Below, piece after piece: positions 23,272 to 64,000 of a stretch of 64,000 bases of DNA (position 1 is the stretch's first letter; each line of letters begins with the position of its first letter). This DNA is from Wuchereria bancrofti. Taxonomy: Eukaryota > Nematoda > Chromadorea > Rhabditida > Onchocercidae. The position numbers were made by a program, and so were the translations under genes. The DNA lies in contig SSBO01000009.1 of assembly GCA_005281725.1 (NCBI GenBank), positions 9,393,795 through 9,457,794 of the forward strand, written 5' to 3'. Under the pieces are notes generated by a model that was not told where the DNA came from, did not search any database, and saw nothing but the letters and a program-made list of their open reading frames with translations.

Positions 23272-25699
23272 TACCTCTGTCTGTCTCTCTGTCTGTTTGT
23301 ATGTGAAAGGAATTACTGTTTTTTATTTTTTTCTTTCCTTTTTTTTTTTTTTTTGTTAAATGGGTATGCGTGGGTTATTTGTATATTTGTATTGTAAAAT
23401 GAATTTTAATTTTCAAATTTTTTTTTTCCCTTTACTCCTTGTATTCGTTACCCTTACAAAATGTTTGTTTGAATTGTTCATATTATGCCTCTTTTGGTAA
23501 TTTATTCTTTTATTTTGAGAGAAAGAAAGAAAAAAACAAACAAACAAACAAATAAATAAACAAATTCCATCTCTTCTCCATCCTCTCTCTCTCTTTTTTT
23601 TAATTTCTATACTATAAATGCAAAAAAAAAAAAAAATTAATGGAAGTGAGAAATTTGAAAAAAGGACAAAATGACAAAATTGTTAAAGATTAAAAGAAAA
23701 ATTTACAAGTATGAAATGAAATATTAAAAAAAAATCAATTTTTATCATTTGATGCAACAATTTGAATCATTTAACGCAAAAAATTCAAATTAATTTTAAT
23801 TAAATACAAAACTTTTAACCATTTTTCATAATAAAAAACTTTTCAAACTTTCAATCTTTTAATCACTTAATTAAACATTAGTCATTTTTAACGTGAAATA
23901 TTTCTCATAACTTGAAATAGTGGGGAAGAAGTTGAATCAGTTTTATATGTGTTAATCATTTCAAGCAAATAATCTCAAATTAAACATTAATTGCTTAATT
24001 TAAAAAAATTAATTTGAAATTAATATTTTTTGTTAACAACAGCGTGGTGCAAATAATTAGCAGCGATGCGTCATTTTTAATTTCAATTTTTTTTTTTTAC
24101 TTCTGTTTTTTTCCTTTCTCTCTCTTCTGATATCTCATAGCTAGATTAATTTGAAATGATTGCAATTTCGTTTTTAATTATTGTTTATCATTTTTTTCAA
24201 TTTCAAACTTTGCTATCAAAAAATTTAAGTTGCGATAGGAAAAGGAAATACAATTAACTTTCCGTCTTTTTAAGATTTTTAAATTAATTTATAGGAAGTA
24301 TTTAATATAATTGAAGTATTTATTAATTTGACCGCAGTAATTAGAAAAATCTATAAGGTCACAAAGGTCACGTTAATTTTTTCACTGATATAATTATATT
24401 TATGTGTGGTAACAATATACTGATAATTCCTTAAATAATAAGGAAGTCATTTGCTATTATCAATTTGAAATAATTTATCATGGAAAAATACTTCAAAATT
24501 TGTGGATAAATCGAATTAAATTGGCTTCTTATTAAAATCTATAAAATTTGAAAAAGAAAGAGACAAAATTCAAAAGATTACGGTTTGTATTTAATGAATT
24601 TATCGCTACAATGATTATTTAACAATGATTATTTGATAAAGAATAATTTAGTTCATTGATATGTGATAAGTTAACTAATTGATTATTCTCTAAAATTGTC
24701 CGTAATTGATTCGAATATTTTCACTATTTTAATTCTTTCATTGTTTCAATTCCAATATCCAATTCCTATATCTCGTGCTAGAAAATATTGTCCATAGGAA
24801 AAAGAAAAAATGGAATTGATTGATTGCTAATTAATCTTAGCAATATTTGACGATTAGATATTGGAATTAAAATAATATTTAACATTTAAGAAATGATTTT
24901 TTAATTTTAATACTTATATCTTTGAAAGTATATAATGTATACGTATGTGTATGGAATATATTTTTGAAATGAAATAAACAATAAATAAATAATGTAAAGA
25001 AAATAAACTACAAAGTGAAAAAGAGAGAAAACAATACAATTAATAATTGAAAATCTTATTTGTTTAAAATGTTTTATTATTAAAATAGAAATGAAAATAT
25101 TGAAAATAATAAAATATTCGTTTATTTATGCTTCTAATTTTTTTGATCAAAAAATGACATTTCTTTTCTATTTTATCACAAAAAAGAAAATGATAATATC
25201 AATGATATTAATTATTTATTGTAGCAAAATATTTCATTTATCACTGTGTTTTTCTTACTAATGAAATTCTCAATCATTCTTAATTATTACTTTATCTTTA
25301 TTTATTTATTTTGTTTTGTTTATTTATTTGTATTTATAATACGATTAGCTTCTTAATTATCATTTATTGTAAACAAATATTATTGGACATATATGTGTGT
25401 GTGATTAATGATAAGCTAACTTCTTTCTAAGAGTTTTTTTAACCTTTTTTTTTTTATTTTGCTTTCTAACTTTTTTTGTCTTTTTTTTTCTTTCGGCGCA
25501 TTCTTCAATGATTGTGAAGAATGAGAGACTAAGCCGAGACATATAGGCTAGCTTACCAAATAATAATAAATGAATAGTAAATACTTCTCGTAGCTAATGC
25601 GCAATTGGTCAACGGTCGGTTATTCGGATAGCTTTAATTTATTCTCCTCATTTGCACCTTTTTTTTTTTTAACGAAAAAGTTAAGCTATGTAATTAATT

Positions 25700-25990
25700 C
25701 ATTTGTTAAATAAGTTAAAACATGTAATAAGTAAGAAATATTATATTTGTTTAAGTTAGCTTTAAATGGAAAAATGAGTAATGCTTACTTTACTTTAATA
25801 GTTAACGTATAACAAGTAATCAATACTTCAATAAGTTATTTCAGTTTATCGCTTAATAAATAACAGATATTTCATTATTTAATTTAATATAACATATAGT
25901 AAATAAGGGATATCTTATAAACTAGCTTAACGTGTATTAAGTAAGAAATATTTTATTAGTTAAACTGATTAAACGTGTAAATTAATCTTA
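25700..25990. repeat. Degenerate repeat array
   Basis: AACRTGTAATAAGTAAGAAA followed by TATT...TTAGTTAA recurs at about 25713, 25803 and 25930 with strong drift. No coding potential is seen. Confidence 0.5.
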
Positions 25991-28167
25991 ATTAAACTGC
26001 CCTACTGTACAGTAATTATAGCTACCAAATTTTAATAAATGATTAACTGTTTGATAGCAGTAATCAGTACTTTTTACGTTATTGAAATTCTAAAATACTC
26101 AAACATAAATTATATTTTTATTTACCTAATAATAGATTATTTATTTATTTATCAGTATAACAGCAACTGTTAGAATTTTATCAATCCATTAGCCATGATA
26201 AATTTTCTTTTTAAACATAATTTCAGTATTTTAATCAATTCATTTCATTCATTTTTGGCAAAATACCGTATGTTTTTCAAAAATTTTTTCTTTCCTTTTT
26301 TTTTTCCTCTCACTCATAAACTTTCAAGTTTATGGTTAAATTTTAGGTGAGGAAAGGCAAACAGGAAAAAAAAAGGATTATGTACTAAACTAAAATTTGA
26401 AAATAAACCGGAAATTGAAAATTATAAATCTCGGTCAAAGCATATATTTTCCGGGCAAATTCTTTTGAATTTTTTTGTCATCTTTCTTCAAAATGGCTCT
26501 TTAAAATGTCAATTTCAATCATGTTGTATTGGGAAAATTGGTGTAATGTTTGAATGAAAAATAATTCCGAGCAAATTCTCTTTTGTTTTTTGTTATTGAC
26601 CTATCATTGAAGTAAGTATATTTGGCTAGTAAAAGTTTTAGTCTTAAAGATTGCGAAAAAGATGAAAAGAGAAGGAAAGAGAGAGAGTGAAAGAGGGAGA
26701 AAGAGAGACAGGGAGAGATATGAAGTTTATTATTTATTGACTTACCTTTTTAAATATAAATTAATGGAAAGTTTCTAGTAGAGATTAGATCATTATCATC
26801 TACCAAAGTATTTCAATCATTCATTATCACATTTCTGTTTTCATATATATGTATATATTTTTTATATATTGCTTCAAAATATTTAAATAATAATAAATGA
26901 GTAAAGTATAAATGAAAGATTTCTTTTCCATTTTTTTTTTTTATATAGTAATTTCTTTAAAACGAAAAAAAATTTAATTGAAATACTTTGATAAATGATT
27001 TTGGCGTTCCGACTAGTATTTCCAAGGTTAGATCTCATGCTGCGTAATCGAGAAAATTATTTCTGTTTAGCAGTTTAACAAATTTAACAAAATTTACGTT
27101 CATCATTTTGCGCATAAACAGGCAAAAAAAAAACTAAAGGAGAAACAAGACAAAAAAAAAAAATGAGATTGCATATCATTTTTCTAATCCTAAAATTTGC
27201 TTGTTTACACTTTTTTTTTTTTTTTGTAAATGATATAAATGAATTATTGCATAAATAAATAAGAATGTATTTTTCTTTTTTTTTGGCAAATAATAATCAA
27301 ATATTGAATAGATCAAAGGGCAAATTAATTATTAATATTTAGTAACGAGTATTTACTAATTATTATTTTATTACTTTTAGTTATTCTTGTTTCACATATA
27401 TTCATTAAATCTTTTCTTTCGTTTCAAACGCATTAATTAATCTTTGCTAATTACAATTGTTACATTTTCAAATTATTTTATTGCTTGTTATCGAAAAAAA
27501 ATTAATTACAGTGAAATTATTTTTATTGTTTATTGTTATAGCATTCTTTACGTATGCATTTTGCGTATTTTATTGACGCAATAATGCACTTTTTATCATA
27601 TGACATTAACATTACTCGTCGCGCGTTTTTACTATAAATTTATGTTTACAATTATCAAATGATATTTTTTAAAATAAAATGTTTTTTTTTTTTTGAAAAT
27701 TTTGTTTATTAAATTTAATTCAAATTTATTTAACAATAAAAATGCTAATTTATTGCATGAAGCAACAAATATCATTATTAATTCCATTCATATTAGTAGC
27801 AAAAAAAAAGAAAGAAAAACGACAACAAAACATTTTAACTTTTTTTTTCAAATTATCTAATTAAATTAACTTCTTTCTTTTCTTTTTTCGCAAATTTTAC
27901 GAATGAAAATTTTTCTTGTTTTTCTCTCAAAAATTTATTAATTTTGTTTTATTTATTTTTTGTTTATTTTTGTCTTTGCTTTTTTCTTCCGATTATTAGA
28001 AAAAAAAAAAAAAATTTAATGTTAAAAAGTTGCGATAGAAATATGTATCAAATGAAATGACATTATCAATTAAATTATCAATTAAATCCCACTTTTTTTT
28101 TCTCCCTTTAACAAAATGATTGTCTTTCTTTTTTTTAAATTGTTTTCTTTAAAGATAAAAATAAAGT

Positions 28168-28178
28168 TTATTTTCAGG
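28168..28178 (+). promoter_or_regulatory. Probable 3' splice site of the unc-62 leader (trans- or cis-splice)
   Basis: TTTATTTTCAG|G ending at 28177 matches the nematode acceptor consensus well. No ATG lies between it and the chosen start at 28449, so an mRNA whose body begins here would use that start first. Whether the donor is a spliced leader or an upstream untranslated exon cannot be told. Confidence 0.5.
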
Positions 28179-28448
28179 TCACAAGAATTTTTGTGCAATT
28201 TAAATTGTTTGAAGAAAAAGGAAAAAAAAGGAAGAAAAAAAAAAGCAGGAAAATAGAACGATAAAATAGCGCGATTAAAAATATTCGATCGGCTACAAAA
28301 TCTATTTTTAACAATTACAACAATAACAATAATAACAACGACAACAACAATTAACTACGACGACAATAAGGATCAACTATTGTTCCTACTACAATTTTTT
28401 TTTACAAATTACCGATACATTAATAATAAAATTATCTTAATATTAATC
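28178..28448 (+). other. Probable unc-62 5' untranslated region
   Basis: 271 bases with A-rich segments and CAA/AAC repeats near 28312-28355. It has no upstream ATG. The coding frame stays open back to about 28380, but no ATG occurs there. Confidence 0.5.

Positions 28449-64000
<35,552 letters not shown>

Larger units (their letters stand above)
4615..28177. other. Gene-poor AT-rich region between BED gene and unc-62
   Basis: About 23.5 kb with no chain of exons and no open frame showing a domain or coding-like composition on either strand. Long open frames here translate homopolymer or dinucleotide tracts. Contents are microsatellites, A/T runs and several decayed tandem or dispersed repeats listed separately. 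It probably includes the 3' flank of the BED gene and the upstream regulatory region of unc-62. A short open frame at 10276-10401 is the only stretch with coding-like codons. Confidence 0.6.

Overview
This is AT-rich eukaryotic DNA, roughly three-quarters or more A+T by eye, with no rRNA, CRISPR array or bacterial gene structure. Both genes that can be reconstructed are split by spliceosomal introns with short T-rich acceptors of the TTTCAG type and GTAAGT/GTATGT-like donors. The larger gene is a MEIS/Homothorax (UNC-62) family TALE homeobox gene whose conserved block is closest to arthropod and nematode members. Together this points to a nematode. The base composition, long AT-rich introns and abundant microsatellites suggest a spirurid (filarial-like) worm, but that assignment is inference.

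Layout, all on the + strand. Positions 1-799 are intron. Positions 800-4614 hold the last nine recognisable coding exons of a gene for a protein with an AT-hook-like motif, a BED-type zinc finger and a C-terminal coiled coil; its 5' end lies left of the window. Positions 4615 to about 28177 form a 23.5-kb region with no convincing gene, only microsatellites and several decayed tandem or dispersed repeats. Positions about 28178 to 63098 hold the first ten coding exons of the unc-62 orthologue: a low-complexity N-terminal exon, a 20.2-kb first intron, five exons carrying the two-part MEIS/PKNOX N-terminal domain, four linker exons, and an exon that stops after the first part of the homeodomain. 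The rest of the homeodomain lies right of the window.

The ten unc-62 exons join in consistent phase into 617 residues; the nine BED-gene exons join into 429 residues ending at a stop codon. UNC-62/MEIS proteins act in the nucleus with PBC homeoproteins (CEH-20/EXD/PBX) and HOX proteins; the N-terminal domain seen here is the PBC-binding part and the truncated homeodomain is the DNA-binding part. The very long upstream region and first intron are where the cis-regulatory DNA of such a gene would be expected.

The points most worth a second look are a four-part higher-order minisatellite in unc-62 intron 1 (32.3-33.05 kb), a CpG-rich 45-48-bp tandem repeat at 14.3-14.7 kb, a heptapeptide Cys/His repeat in the BED protein, two in-phase donors at the end of unc-62 exon 1 that would include or skip a SUMO-consensus peptide, and a duplicated block in intron 5 with PBX- and MEIS-type motifs. 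I saw no clear evidence of a wholly new biological system.
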